Of a stretch of 64,000 nt of DNA, positions 52,234 to 60,380 are shown piece by piece; position 1 is the first letter of the stretch; every line of letters begins with the position of its first letter. The stretch is taken from NCBI RefSeq assembly GCF_014205835.1, contig NZ_JACHCQ010000031.1:1-64000 (forward strand), in the 5' to 3' direction. The translations under genes and the position numbers were made by a program. The notes below the pieces were generated by a model. It made no database searches and was not told the origin of the DNA. It worked only from the letters and a program-made list of their open reading frames with translations. Origin of the DNA: Pedobacter sp. AK013 (GTDB lineage Bacteria; Bacteroidota; Bacteroidia; Sphingobacteriales; Sphingobacteriaceae).

Positions 52234-52572
52234 ATGGATATCGAATCTTTCAGAGAATATTGTTTGAGTTTACCCGGCACTACAGAAGGTATGAAATGGG
52301 AACATCTGTGTTTTATGGTAGAAGAGAAAATTTATGTAATTATCGCTATTGATGAGGGGAACCGTTTTTCTATCAAATGTAATCCGGATGAATTTGATGA
52401 ACTGGCTGCCAGAGATGGTATTGCGCAAGCCTATCATATGGCAAAGCGGCAATGGATTCAGATTGAGAATTTGGATATATTGAATGATAAAGAGCTAAAA
52501 AGCAGGGTAGCTGATTCGCGAGCGATGGTTTTAGCTAAGTTACCTAAGAAAACACAGGCAAAGTACGCTTAA
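52234..52572 (+). CDS. MmcQ/YjbR family DNA-binding protein
   Basis: 112 aa. ESFREYCLSLPGTTEGMKWEHLCFMV at the N-terminus and the following alternating strands (YVIIAIDEGNRFSIKCNPDEFDELAAR) are typical of this small CyaY-like fold. The end KQWIQIENLDILNDKELKSRVADSRAMVLAKLPKK is the conserved helix. Members bind DNA in structural studies, but the biological role is unknown. Confidence 0.88.
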   Translation: MDIESFREYCLSLPGTTEGMKWEHLCFMVEEKIYVIIAIDEGNRFSIKCNPDEFDELAARDGIAQAYHMAKRQWIQIENLDILNDKELKSRVADSRAMVLAKLPKKTQAKYA

Positions 52573-52613
52573 ATTTTACAGCTGGAGCCTTGAAATATCT
52601 TTAATCCGACTTT

Positions 52614-53078
52614 CTATACCAGTTTCTTTAAGGCCATAATGTAACCGATGTGCATACCTTCGTGGAAAGGGATGAAGTTTATCGCATCTTCTATAGAATT
52701 TAATTTCATACCATAACGTTTATCCCAAGGATCGAACTTTAGAAAAATACCACTCGAATAATCACCGGCTAAACGGTCCATGCTGTTTAAGAGTGCATCG
52801 AAAATAGAATCAATTGCTTTCTGCTCCATAAATTTTTCAGGTTTTGTTCCGCTTAAAAATGGCGAAAAGTGTTCTTCTTTCACTGTTACTGTTAAACCCG
52901 ATCTTACATAACAGAGGTTTTGCTGTGCCGCGGTTAAATGGGCAATATTCCAGATGATGTTATTGTTAAAACCTGCAGGGATTTTATTTAACTGCACCGT
53001 GTTTAAATCTTTTACCAATTCTAAAACAAAAGCCCTGGTATTTTTAATCTGAGTGATGGTCGCAAGTGTATTAGACAT
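52614..53078 (-). CDS. DinB family protein
   Basis: 154-aa four-helix DinB-fold protein. Metal ligands characteristic of the family are His in NIIWNIAHLTAAQQNLC (near residue 48) and His in FHEGMHIGYIMALKKL (near 142). It is cytosolic. The fold is used by thiol S-transferases, including bacillithiol-dependent ones, so a link to the BshB1 pathway is possible; this is inference. It follows the DUF2625 gene by 23 nt. Confidence 0.85.
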   Translation of the reverse strand: MSNTLATITQIKNTRAFVLELVKDLNTVQLNKIPAGFNNNIIWNIAHLTAAQQNLCYVRSGLTVTVKEEHFSPFLSGTKPEKFMEQKAIDSIFDALLNSMDRLAGDYSSGIFLKFDPWDKRYGMKLNSIEDAINFIPFHEGMHIGYIMALKKLV

Positions 53079-53101
53079 TGAATTGTTTTATAAAAGACAA
53101 T

Positions 53102-53917
53102 TTACTGCTCGTTTTCGGTTTTTTCTTTTTTCGTTTCTCCCTTGCTGGTTTCGTCTTTTTTTATGCCTTTACCTGCATTCAGTTCTTTCGACTTCATAAT
53201 ATTAAAACGGTACATTTCTTCAATGCCAACAAGTTTTCGTGTACACTTATCAATGTCGGTTCCTTCTTCCCATAAATAAGGGCGGAAGCTATAGGTTTTG
53301 GTACCATCTAAATTTGCTATAAATTGATTCCAGCTACTCCAGCGTAAGCCTTTATAAAATTTAGAAAGATCGCTGTCGAAACAAAAAACAAGAAACTCGC
53401 CATAGCCAGCCCCAAGTGGTTGCCAGGTTAAACTGTTTGGTTCAAGGTAATACACGTTTTTGATGTCTTTGCCCAAACCACCGTAATTAATAGCGAAGAA
53501 ACCGCCAACAGCATCATCGGCAATTAAAAGGTAAGGAATGTTATCGCCATATTCTTTTAAGGTTTTTCCTTTGTTCCACTCAGCAATATTCCTGTTCAAT
53601 CTTTCGCTACCCGAACCTAAAATTCTAATCCAACCGTTATCAACCATTATGCCACCGGTATTGTAAATTACTGAGCCAAGTGTAGCATAGGTAGTCATTT
53701 GTGAATTATATAACACTTCTTTAGCTTTTGCAGAATCAACAGGTAATACTTCAACCTTATTTTTGGCAGAATCAATCCATTTTTGTACCAGCGGCCAAGC
53801 CGGATCGGTTTTGTTTATTAATGCTTCGAGACTGATTAACTTATTATCCTGAGCAAAGGTTATTGAAGAGAATAAAGTTAAACTTAGGATAAGAATTGTT
53901 TTGGATGCGCTTCTCAT
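53102..53917 (-). CDS. DUF2625 family secreted protein
   Basis: About 271 aa from the ATG at 53917 (MRSASKTIL), which gives a clean signal peptide (ending SITFAQ); the earlier ATG at 53941 would put eight polar residues first. The DUF2625 domain is marked by SLEALINKTDPAWPLVQKWID and GGIMVDNGWIRILGSGS and the middle FFAINYGGLG. The family is uncharacterised. The C-terminus is a 20-residue highly charged Lys/Glu tail. It lies just upstream of the DinB gene on the minus strand. Confidence 0.8.
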   Translation of the reverse strand: MRSASKTILILSLTLFSSITFAQDNKLISLEALINKTDPAWPLVQKWIDSAKNKVEVLPVDSAKAKEVLYNSQMTTYATLGSVIYNTGGIMVDNGWIRILGSGSERLNRNIAEWNKGKTLKEYGDNIPYLLIADDAVGGFFAINYGGLGKDIKNVYYLEPNSLTWQPLGAGYGEFLVFCFDSDLSKFYKGLRWSSWNQFIANLDGTKTYSFRPYLWEEGTDIDKCTRKLVGIEEMYRFNIMKSKELNAGKGIKKDETSKGETKKEKTENEQ

Positions 53918-53941
53918 GAAAAGGGGCTTATGTTTTTCCAA

Positions 53942-54266
53942 AGATAGAATGATAATTAAGAATTGCTGAAGAGAGATAGATTAATTTTTGATTTGGTAGA
54001 AATATTGGGTTTGATTGTGATCGTGCAGTCGGATGTTACATCTGACCGATTCGTTCAATGATCTATAGAAAATTGATTAATCTCCTGAATTGAATTGATA
54101 ATTCCAGCCTATGTGAGATGGTAACTTCTGATACCACACTTATAAAAAAAACGTCCCGAAAAAAAATCGGGACGCTTGCAATATAGGGGTGATAATAAAT
54201 AATTGATTTTAAACTATCGGGTGGAAAAGCCTTAAGCCCTGCACCTTCAAGCCTTCTACCTTAAAA
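53942..54266. other. Intergenic region between DUF2625 and the M13 peptidase gene
   Basis: No gene is seen. It holds the M13 terminator at 54143-54174 and the heptamer tract at 54227-54271; the remainder is unremarkable AT-rich DNA containing the DUF2625 promoter region. Confidence 0.5.
54143..54174 (-). terminator. Terminator of the M13 peptidase gene
   Basis: CGTCCCGA / TCGGGACG, 8-bp perfect stem with T-rich loop and a run of eight T on the minus strand, about 95 nt past the stop. Confidence 0.85.
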
Positions 54267-54271
54267 CTACC
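54227..54271. repeat. Degenerate heptamer tract at the 3' end of the M13 gene
   Basis: On the minus strand the units read AAGGTAG, AAGGCTTG, AAGGTGC, AGGGCTT, AAGGCTT, beginning at the stop codon. They resemble the units at 9875-9925. Confidence 0.6.
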
Positions 54272-56300
54272 ACATTCTAATTCTGTCTTCTGGTTTTTTA
54301 TAGAGTTTATCGCCAGGTTTAACATCAAAAGCATTGTACCATGCATCCATATTTACAGGTGCACCAATGGTACGGTACGGACCTGGAGAATGTGGATCTG
54401 TTTTGATTAACTGAGCTGCACTTTCTGGTAGAATATTACCTCTCCATACCTGCGCCCAGGCTAGGAAGAAACGCTGATCTGGTGTAAAGCCATCGATTTT
54501 TTCATTACTTTGGCCTTGTTTGGTCATTTTAAAAGCGGTATAAGCAGCATTTAGGCCTCCTAAATCGCCAATATTTTCTCCCATGGTTAGTTTACCAATT
54601 ACATGCACTGTATCCAATACGGTATAGCCATCGAACTGCTCTCCTAAAGCTTTTGTTTTAGCATCAAATTTGGCTTTGTCTTCAGCTGTCCACCAATTTT
54701 TTAAGTTGCCGGCAGCATCGTACTGGCTTCCACTATCATCAAAACCATGGCTCATTTCATGACCGATTACAGCACCTATACCTCCATAATTCACGGCATC
54801 ATCAGCATTTGGGTCGAAGAAAGGGAATTGTAAAATACCAGCAGGGAAAACAATTTCGTTCAAAGTAGGGCTGTAATAAGCATTAACCGTTGGAGGGGTC
54901 ATGCCAAAACGTTTGCGATCAACAGGTTTGCCTAACTGATCTACCATTTCATTATATCCCCAAACACTTGCGTTGCGTAAGTTTTGGAAATAAGTATTTT
55001 TATTAATCACTAAACCATCGTAGTTTTTCCATTTTTCAGGATAACCCACTTTTGGTGTAAATGCATGTAATTTAGCTAACGCTTTTTGTTTGGTTTCAGG
55101 GCTCATCCATTCTAAACCATTAATCCTGATTTCGAATGCTTTACGTAGGTTCACAATCATCTGGTTCATGCGTTCTTTAGCCTCTGGTTTGAAATATTTA
55201 GCAACATAAAGCTGGCCCAATAATTCGCCGATAGTACCATCTGTTAAAGAAGACATCCGTTGCCAACGTGGTGTTTGTACTTTCTGACCAGTTTGGGCCT
55301 GTGTGAAAGCGAAACTCGCCTTAACAAATGGAGAACTTAAACTAGATGCAGAACCTTTTAAAATGTTCCATTCTAAGTAGGTTTGCCAATCGTTAACCGG
55401 AACCGATTTCAACATTCCATCCAGGCTCGTCATAAATTTAGGCGAAGCTACCAATACAGTATCCTGATTTTTAATTTTAAATTTCGGCAAATAAATCGTC
55501 CAGTTAATATCAGGTGTTTTTTTGTTCAGTTCTGCAACAGTAAGTTTGTTGTAAGTGGCGTAAGGATCGCGCATTTCTAAACGGCTCATCTGCGCTTCAG
55601 CGAATTGCTTTTCAATTTTATAAACGGTTGCTGCTTTTTGTTTTGCTTCTTCAGGAGTACTTCCTGTTAAAGTAAATAAAGTAACCATATAGGTATTGTA
55701 AGCATCGCGGATCTTAACACTACGTGCATCATCTTTCAGGTAATAATCACGATCGGGAAGTGTTGTGCCGCCCTGACCAATATTGACCATGTATTTGTTT
55801 ACATTCTTGCGGTCTTGGCCAACACCTAAGCCGAACATTCCACCGCCTAATCCATTGGTTCGCATGTAAGCCACCTGATCCAGTACACCTTGAATGTTTT
55901 TGATTTGCTTAATTTTCTCTAAATCGGCTTTTATTGGCGTATAACCCAATTTTTCAATGGTTACACTATCCATGGCGGCCGTATAAAAATCGCCAACTCT
56001 ACGCTTAACCGAGCCTGCAGGAGCAGATTTATCGGCAGCGGCATCTTCTACCAGAGATTTAACGGCATTGATATTGAAATCACGAAGTTCGTTAAATGAA
56101 CCCCAACGTGTTTCTTTAGCAGGAACAGGGTTGTTTTTTATCCACGTGCCACTTGCGTAGGTGTAGAAATCGTCGCCTGGCTTAACGGAAAGATCCATGT
56201 TAGCAGGGTCGATAAATTTTTTGGTTTGTGCATTTGCAGAAAAGCCAGCAGCGACTATACCTAGTGCCGCAAAATATCTTTTCAAATTTTGGTATTTCAT
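54267..56300 (-). CDS. M13 family (neprilysin/PepO-like) metallopeptidase
   Basis: 677-aa secreted zinc oligopeptidase. A signal peptide (ending FSANAQ) precedes the N-terminal M13 domain (DPANMDLSVKPGDDFYTYASGTW). The C-terminal catalytic domain carries GHEMSHGFDDSG (zinc His pair, near residue 508), ENIGDLGGLNAAY (third ligand Glu, near 570), PDQRFFLAWAQVWRG and RTIGAPVNMDAWYNAFDVKPGD. It cleaves peptides up to about 40 residues in the periplasm. Complete and monocistronic. Confidence 0.95.
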   Translation of the reverse strand: MKYQNLKRYFAALGIVAAGFSANAQTKKFIDPANMDLSVKPGDDFYTYASGTWIKNNPVPAKETRWGSFNELRDFNINAVKSLVEDAAADKSAPAGSVKRRVGDFYTAAMDSVTIEKLGYTPIKADLEKIKQIKNIQGVLDQVAYMRTNGLGGGMFGLGVGQDRKNVNKYMVNIGQGGTTLPDRDYYLKDDARSVKIRDAYNTYMVTLFTLTGSTPEEAKQKAATVYKIEKQFAEAQMSRLEMRDPYATYNKLTVAELNKKTPDINWTIYLPKFKIKNQDTVLVASPKFMTSLDGMLKSVPVNDWQTYLEWNILKGSASSLSSPFVKASFAFTQAQTGQKVQTPRWQRMSSLTDGTIGELLGQLYVAKYFKPEAKERMNQMIVNLRKAFEIRINGLEWMSPETKQKALAKLHAFTPKVGYPEKWKNYDGLVINKNTYFQNLRNASVWGYNEMVDQLGKPVDRKRFGMTPPTVNAYYSPTLNEIVFPAGILQFPFFDPNADDAVNYGGIGAVIGHEMSHGFDDSGSQYDAAGNLKNWWTAEDKAKFDAKTKALGEQFDGYTVLDTVHVIGKLTMGENIGDLGGLNAAYTAFKMTKQGQSNEKIDGFTPDQRFFLAWAQVWRGNILPESAAQLIKTDPHSPGPYRTIGAPVNMDAWYNAFDVKPGDKLYKKPEDRIRMW

Positions 56301-56640
56301 TCGCTTAATAAGTTAGTAATTATGCGAAATTTATGAAATACTAATTAATACTGATGCTATATATTAAGAATATTACTTGTTAAACCAGTAGTAAATCTTC
56401 GCTAAACCAAGCCGTCTAATAAGTTCGGATGCTGAAAAAGAAATTTTAATAGATTTCATGATTTTAAATCTTTTATACACTATTAACATTTTTTAACAAA
56501 ATTTATTGTGCGCTTGTAAAAATTATTGCTATCAAGAATGATTCGGGATAAAGCGTTTTATTTTCCATAAATTTGAAATACTTATCCAAACCTTTAAGGT
56601 TTAATGGATGATTAAGAAAATAATGTCTTAGTATAATATA
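56301..56640. other. Intergenic region upstream of the M13 and P-type ATPase genes
   Basis: No gene is seen. The divergent promoters of the M13 peptidase and the heavy-metal ATPase must lie here; I found no close TAnnTTTG match. Confidence 0.4.
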
Positions 56641-58632
56641 ATGAGCCACTCGCACGATAAAGAAGATAGCTGTTGCAGCAGTAAAGTACATTCTGCACCA
56701 AAACATAACCACGATCATGATCACGCACATGAAGAAGGTGACGATCATGACCACGACCATGGCGGAGATCCATCAGCCTTTAAAACTTTTTTGCCAGCCA
56801 TTGTAACATTGGCTATGCTTCTTGTTGGAATTGCGTTTGACAATCTTTTTAATGTTGCGGCATTTCAGATTATTAGGCCTTATTGGTACATCGTGGCCTA
56901 TTTACCTGTGGGTATTCCGGTTTTACGCGAGGTTTGGGAAACTTTTAAAGCCAAAGATTTCTTTACAGAATTCTCTTTAATGTCTATCGCTACAATCGGT
57001 GCTTTTGCCATTGGCCAATACCCTGAAGGGGTAACGGTGATGCTTTTTTATACTATTGGCGAGTTGTTTCAACTGGCAGCGGTAAACCGTGCCAAAAGGA
57101 ATATTAAAGCATTACTGGATGTTCGGGCAGATGTAGCACATGTATTTCGTAACGGAAAATACGAAGATATTAATCCTGAAAAAGTAGAAATTGGCGAAAC
57201 CATACAAGTAAAGGCTGGTGAGAAAATTCCTTTAGACGGAGAACTGATCAGTGATAAAAGCAGTTTTAATACCGCTGCTTTAACAGGCGAAAGCAAACCC
57301 CGTACAATTAGTAAGGGTGAATCGATTTTGGCAGGAATGCTTAATCTGGATAAAGTTATTGAAGTTAAAGTTACCAAAGCTTTTGCCGATAGTGCATTGT
57401 CGCGCATTTTGGAGATGGTTCAAAATGCCACTACCCGCAAAGCTAAAACCGAACTTTTTATTCGCAAGTTTGCGAAAATATATACCCCGATTGTTTTCTT
57501 TTTAGCCCTTGCGCTGGTTACTATACCAATTTTGGTTTTAGGAAGCGAATATCACTTCCAAACCTGGTTATATCGTTCGCTGGTTTTCTTGGTTATATCT
57601 TGCCCATGTGCATTGGTTATTTCTATTCCATTAGGTTATTTTGGCGGCATTGGGGCGGCATCTGCAAATGGCATTCTTTTTAAAGGTTCTAATTTCCTTG
57701 ATTTAATTACCAAACTGGATACGGTTGTAATGGATAAAACAGGAACCTTAACAAAAGGCGTTTTTAAGGTTCAGCAAGTAGAAAGCAGTATTGATCAAGC
57801 AGATTTTTTAAATTTATTAACCGCTATAGAAGCTAAATCGACCCATCCGATTGCAAAGGCTATTGTAGAATATGGAGGCGAGAAAGAAATTCATCCTGCT
57901 GAAAACATTGAGGAAATTGCTGGAATGGGTTTAAGAGGGATAGTAAATGGCAAAGCAGTTTTGGCAGGCAACACAAAACTTTTAGAAAAATTTAATATTG
58001 CCTTTGATACCAGGATCGCATCGATTGAAGAAAGTATCGTTGTTGTTGCTGTTGACCAGAAATATGTTGGTTATGTTTTAATTGCAGATGAAATAAAAGA
58101 AGATGCTGCTGAAGCCATTAAGCGGCTTCATGAAAACGGAGTAAAACAGGTTGTGATGTTAAGTGGTGATAAAACCTCGATTGTTAAAAAAGTAGCAACA
58201 GGTTTAAGTATTGATACTTATTTTGGCGATTTATTACCAGAAGATAAAGTTGCCAGGCTGGAAGCTATTAAAAGTGATAAAAGTAAAGTGGTGGCTTTTG
58301 TTGGCGATGGAATAAATGATACCCCTGTGTTGGCCATTAGCGATATTGGTATTGCTATGGGCGCAATGGGGAGTGATGCTGCTATTGAAACCGCAGATGT
58401 GGTGATTCAAACCGATCAGCCTTCTAAAATTGCAACTGCGGTTAAAATAGGTAAGGCAACTAAAAAAGTTGTGATCCAGAATATCGTATTGGCATTTGCT
58501 GTAAAAGCAATCGTCTTAATTTTAGGGGCTGGAGGAATAGCAACTATGTGGGAAGCTGTTTTTGCTGATGTTGGTGTGGCACTTTTAGCCATTTTAAATG
58601 CGGTAAGGATACAGAAAATGAAATTTTCTTAA
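56641..58632 (+). CDS. Heavy-metal (Zn/Cd/Pb-type) P1B ATPase
   Basis: 663 aa, inner membrane efflux pump. The N-terminus lacks the usual GMxCxxC domain and instead has a His/Asp-rich segment (about residues 20-45, many HDHD) with two Cys (CCSS). Membrane helices include the ion-binding SCPCALVIS (near residue 322). The phosphorylation site is DKTGTLTKG (near 365), the class-specific THPIAKAI follows (near 398), then GDGINDTPVLAISDIGIAMG. CPC with no Cu-type His features favours Zn(II)/Cd(II)/Pb(II). No regulator is adjacent. Confidence 0.93.
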   Translation: MSHSHDKEDSCCSSKVHSAPKHNHDHDHAHEEGDDHDHDHGGDPSAFKTFLPAIVTLAMLLVGIAFDNLFNVAAFQIIRPYWYIVAYLPVGIPVLREVWETFKAKDFFTEFSLMSIATIGAFAIGQYPEGVTVMLFYTIGELFQLAAVNRAKRNIKALLDVRADVAHVFRNGKYEDINPEKVEIGETIQVKAGEKIPLDGELISDKSSFNTAALTGESKPRTISKGESILAGMLNLDKVIEVKVTKAFADSALSRILEMVQNATTRKAKTELFIRKFAKIYTPIVFFLALALVTIPILVLGSEYHFQTWLYRSLVFLVISCPCALVISIPLGYFGGIGAASANGILFKGSNFLDLITKLDTVVMDKTGTLTKGVFKVQQVESSIDQADFLNLLTAIEAKSTHPIAKAIVEYGGEKEIHPAENIEEIAGMGLRGIVNGKAVLAGNTKLLEKFNIAFDTRIASIEESIVVVAVDQKYVGYVLIADEIKEDAAEAIKRLHENGVKQVVMLSGDKTSIVKKVATGLSIDTYFGDLLPEDKVARLEAIKSDKSKVVAFVGDGINDTPVLAISDIGIAMGAMGSDAAIETADVVIQTDQPSKIATAVKIGKATKKVVIQNIVLAFAVKAIVLILGAGGIATMWEAVFADVGVALLAILNAVRIQKMKFS

Positions 58633-58807
58633 TGGGTTAATTGTTTAAATTGGTTAGCTGATCTTGGAGTAGCGGCCTTAAATTAAAACATTGATTTTTC
58701 TCTTCATTAGTTCAATGATAAACTGCCAATTGAAAACTTCTTAATGGTAAGTAAGATATGTTGAAAAATAGAAAAACAAAATGCTATAAAATTTAGTATA
58801 TTTGGTT

Positions 58808-59443
58808 ATGTCTAAGACTGTTCCATATCCTGTTTTAAACGATGATGATGAGCCTGTTAGGCAATTCAATGAACTTGATGCATCCTTAACTTATAGCTAT
58901 TCTAATTATTTGAACTGGCTTTTTCCTGAAAGAGTGGAACTGATTAAAGGTAAAATCTTTAAGATGAGTCCTGCGCCATCAAGTTTTCACCAAATAATCA
59001 CCGGCAAAATATACCGTAGATTAGGTAACTTTCTTGAAAAACACCCCTGCAGAGTTTTTATTTCTCCATTTGACGTGCGTTTTCCGAAAGAAAGCGAAAA
59101 TAATAAAGAAATCTTTACCGTTTTACAACCTGATATTTGTGTGATCTGCGATGGAAACAAAGTTGATGCCCGTGGTTGTATTGGTGCGCCTGACTTGGTT
59201 GTAGAGGTTTTGTCTCCAGGAAATACCAAAATGGAATTGCTTAATAAATACCGCGTTTATGAAGAATTTAGTGTTAAAGAATATTGGGTGGTAAGTCAGG
59301 GCGATCAAACCATTTTAATTTACACTCTTAATGAAATGGGTAAATTTCGGCCCTCTAAAATATTTACACTAAGCGAGAAAATTACTTCAAAAGTATTACC
59401 GGGTTTTGAACTGGCATTGGATGACGTTTTTGAGGATATATAA
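58808..59443 (+). CDS. Uma2 family (DUF820) restriction-endonuclease-fold protein, copy 1
   Basis: About 211 aa with the PD-(D/E)xK-type nuclease fold of the Uma2 family: PFDVRFPKE, LQPDICVIC (catalytic Asp), APDLVVEVLSPGNTKMEL (Glu), then KYRVYEEFSVKEYWVV with the following Lys. Uma2 genes are frequent in Cyanobacteria and Bacteroidota, and their function is not established. I chose ATG 58808 (MSKTVPYPV) over the TTG at 58802. It is tandem with a close paralogue 47 nt downstream. Confidence 0.8.
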   Translation: MSKTVPYPVLNDDDEPVRQFNELDASLTYSYSNYLNWLFPERVELIKGKIFKMSPAPSSFHQIITGKIYRRLGNFLEKHPCRVFISPFDVRFPKESENNKEIFTVLQPDICVICDGNKVDARGCIGAPDLVVEVLSPGNTKMELLNKYRVYEEFSVKEYWVVSQGDQTILIYTLNEMGKFRPSKIFTLSEKITSKVLPGFELALDDVFEDI

Positions 59444-59490
59444 AATCCATTAATATTTTTGAATTACTACTTTTTTTAGTATATTCGGTG

Positions 59491-60126
59491 ATGTCTAAAC
59501 CTGTTCCATATCCTGTTTTAAGCGATGATGAGCCTGTTAGGCAGTTCAATGAACTTGATGCATCCTTAACTTATAGCTATTCCAACTATTTGAACTGGCT
59601 TTTTCCTGAAAGAGTGGAACTGATTAAAGGTAAAGTCTTTAAGATGAGCCCGGCACCCTCGAGGGGTCATCAGGAAGTGGCCGGGAGTATTTTTTTAAAT
59701 CTGGGTATTTTTCTAAAAGATAAACCATGCAAAGTTTATTCTGCTCCGTTTGATGTTCGCTTTCCAAAAGAAAGTAAAGCTGATAAGGATGTATATACGG
59801 TATTACAACCCGATATTTGTGTTGTTTGTGATAAAAGTAAACTAGATGCCCGCGGCTGTATTGGTGCCCCTGATCTTGTTATCGAAATTTTATCTCCTGG
59901 TAATACAAAAATGGAACTGCTTAATAAATACCGCGTTTACGAAGAATTTGGTGTTAAAGAATATTGGGTAGTGAGCCAAAGTGATCAAAGTATTTTGATA
60001 TATACCTTAGACGAGACGGGTAAATTTCAGCCTTCTAAAATATTCACTTTAAGCGAAAAAATTACGTCAACCGTGTTGCCTGGTTTCGAATTGGCATTGG
60101 ATGACGTTTTTGATGACGTAGAGTAA
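59491..60126 (+). CDS. Uma2 family (DUF820) restriction-endonuclease-fold protein, copy 2
   Basis: About 211 aa, clearly a paralogue of copy 1. Residues 13-56 are nearly identical; about residues 57-110 differ strongly (SRGHQEVAGSIFLNLGIF against SFHQIITGKIYRRLGNF); the rest is again very similar. The PD-(D/E)xK residues are kept (LQPDICVVC, APDLVIEILSPG). I chose ATG 59491 (MSKPVPYPV) over GTG 59488. The upstream 20 nt also match copy 1, so the duplication includes the leader. Confidence 0.8.
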   Translation: MSKPVPYPVLSDDEPVRQFNELDASLTYSYSNYLNWLFPERVELIKGKVFKMSPAPSRGHQEVAGSIFLNLGIFLKDKPCKVYSAPFDVRFPKESKADKDVYTVLQPDICVVCDKSKLDARGCIGAPDLVIEILSPGNTKMELLNKYRVYEEFGVKEYWVVSQSDQSILIYTLDETGKFQPSKIFTLSEKITSTVLPGFELALDDVFDDVE

Positions 60127-60290
60127 GTGTTTTATGGAAATGCATTATCATTCTTTCTTGCATGAACCAATTTTTCTAAACCTGATTAAAGTGTAGCGAT
60201 AACAAAATAACGAAAACTTGCATTGCAAAACAGCTAAATCAAAATGCGGCACTTGCTCTCCAAAAACTAATGACCTTTCTCCCATACACA

Positions 60291-60356
60291 CTCGTCCGAA
60301 GTTTAACTGCTTTAGTCTTTCCGCTTACTTGGCTTTGGTCTTTCAGCTTAATTAGC
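60291..60356 (+). repeat. Degenerate heptamer tract upstream of valS
   Basis: Units ending in C, including TTTCCGC, TTTGGTC and TTTCAGC, interspersed with 9-10-nt units. The TTTG in one unit coincides with the valS -33 box. It resembles 52131-52197. Confidence 0.55.
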
Positions 60357-60364
60357 TATTTTTG
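60334..60364 (+). promoter_or_regulatory. Bacteroidota promoter of valS
   Basis: TTTG (60334-60337), a 19-nt spacer and TATTTTTG (60357-60364) match the consensus TTTG-N19-TAnnTTTG. The ATG lies 16 nt downstream. It is the best promoter in the window. Confidence 0.75.
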
Positions 60365-60380
60365 AACTTTTAATACATTC

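Noticed and set aside
56503..56760. 85-codon minus-strand frame overlapping the ATPase start
   Set aside because: It reads the His/Asp codons of the ATPase N-terminus backwards (Val/Met-rich); the ATPase is clearly real.
58808..60126. Toxin-antitoxin or restriction-modification pair
   Set aside because: Both genes are paralogous Uma2 proteins; there is no methyltransferase or antitoxin-like partner.
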